The notes under the pieces were generated by a model. That model saw only the letters and a list, made by a program, of their open reading frames with translations. It did not search any database and had not been told where the DNA came from. From NCBI GenBank assembly GCA_003224075.1, contig QHYF01000268.1, forward strand, positions 1 through 6,438: a stretch of DNA of 6,438 nucleotides. Direction: 5' to 3'. Source of the DNA: Acidobacteriota bacterium. GTDB lineage: Bacteria > Acidobacteriota > Terriglobia > Acidiferrales > UBA7541. Below, piece after piece: positions 5,860 through 6,438 of this stretch. Both the position numbers and the translations under genes were made by a program. Numbering within the stretch: the first letter of the stretch is position 1; each line of letters starts with the position of its first letter.

Positions 5860-6438
5860 ATGCACCCCGGACAGCCTCTTCAAACCGTTGGCATCATTTC
5901 TCGCCCCCGCCGTCAACACCTCTCCGTCGTCGTTCCGCCGTTGCTGAAATGGCTCGAAGCGCGAGGAGTCTCGGCCGTCTATGACGAAGAGACAGCCAGC
6001 TCATTGCCGGATACTTCGAAAGGTCGAACCCGTCAATATGTGGCCGACTCTTCCCAACTCCTGCTCGTTCTCGGAGGCGACGGCACCATGCTTGCCGCCG
6101 CGCGTCTGGCTGCATCACGTAGTATTCCGATCTTACCCATCAACATGGGGAGTCTTGGCTTTCTCACCAGCTTTACTCTCGACGAATTGTATCCCGCGCT
6201 CGAGGACACTCTCACTGGCCGTTCTTCGGTCGGCCAGCGCGTCATGCTGCAGGTCCAACTCGAGCGCGCTGGGTCAGTAATCGAAAATCAATCGGCGCTG
6301 AATGATGCAGTGATCAATAAGGGCGCGCTGGCTCGAATGATCGAGCTGCATCTGATCATCAACTCCGAGTTTGTCTGCCGCTACCGCGCCGACGGGTTGA
6401 TCGTGGCCAGCCCCACGGGCTCCACTGCTTATTCCCTT
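5860..6438 (+). CDS. nadK: NAD kinase, N-terminal 193 residues (3' end outside window)
   Basis: ATG 5860 opens a frame that stays open to the last base, so the gene is cut by the window edge and not broken. The enzyme phosphorylates NAD to NADP in the cytoplasm. Signatures in order are a start typical of the family (TVGIISRPRR, 9-18), GGDGT (72-76, with the catalytic Asp), the NMGSLGFLT segment (95-103), ALNDAVINKG (146-155), which carries the Asn-Asp pair binding the NAD ribose, and ADGLIVASPTGSTAYS (177-192). These cover most of the substrate site. About 90-100 residues of the C-terminal beta domain should follow to the right. The start is supported by its position 14 nt after tlyA and by the match to the family's N-terminus; a short CAGG (5851-5854) lies 5 nt before the ATG and is at best a weak ribosome binding site. 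In similar clusters recN often follows, which cannot be tested here. Confidence 0.96.
   Translation, partial: MHPGQPLQTVGIISRPRRQHLSVVVPPLLKWLEARGVSAVYDEETASSLPDTSKGRTRQYVADSSQLLLVLGGDGTMLAAARLAASRSIPILPINMGSLGFLTSFTLDELYPALEDTLTGRSSVGQRVMLQVQLERAGSVIENQSALNDAVINKGALARMIELHLIINSEFVCRYRADGLIVASPTGSTAYSL

Noticed and set aside
5860..6438. nadK as a truncated pseudogene because it has no stop codon
   Set aside because: The frame is open to the very last base of the window and all expected motifs occur in order, so it is cut by the window edge.

Overview
The window looks like an ordinary housekeeping stretch of a bacterial chromosome. GC content is moderately high (high-50s percent by eye), and all seven genes lie on the + strand and are closely packed. 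Two are cut by the window edges. Acidobacteriota (Terriglobia-like) is the best guess. It rests on a DUF4340 protein next to a membrane-anchored penicillin-acylase-type hydrolase, followed by fpg-xseB-ispA-tlyA-nadK, together with the codon style. This is inference from gene content, not a phylogenetic result.

Layout. (1) 1-435: C-terminal end of a DUF4340 protein, probably the last gene of an ABC-transporter/gliding-type (GldG-like) cluster lying upstream. (2) 436-580: the only sizeable gap (145 nt), with a weak sigma70-like promoter candidate and ambiguous start codons. (3) 581-3043: an N-terminally anchored Ntn-hydrolase of the penicillin acylase family. (4) 3059-3898: Fpg/MutM DNA glycosylase. 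(5) 3928-4155: XseB, small subunit of exonuclease VII. (6) 4196-5077: short-chain (farnesyl-type) polyprenyl diphosphate synthase. (7) 5093-5845: TlyA-type rRNA 2'-O-methyltransferase with an S4 domain. (8) 5860-6438: NAD kinase, which runs off the right edge with its frame open.

From fpg to nadK the gaps are only 14-40 nt, so these genes are probably one transcript, possibly including the acylase (15-nt gap to fpg). The block resembles the widespread xseA-xseB-ispA-dxs-tlyA-nadK-recN neighbourhood, but xseA and dxs are missing from their usual places and fpg sits where xseA would be. The functions are DNA repair (Fpg, exonuclease VII), isoprenoid precursor synthesis (IspA), ribosome modification (TlyA) and NADP supply (NadK). 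They share a transcript more than a pathway.

I saw no mobile element, CRISPR array, tRNA or rRNA gene, long repeat or credible minus-strand gene. I found no new multi-gene system. The points most worth a second look are departures from the norm in known families: the lesion-recognition parts of Fpg, the polyacidic spacer in the acylase, the gaps in the xseB-ispA-tlyA cluster, and start codons without a Shine-Dalgarno sequence.
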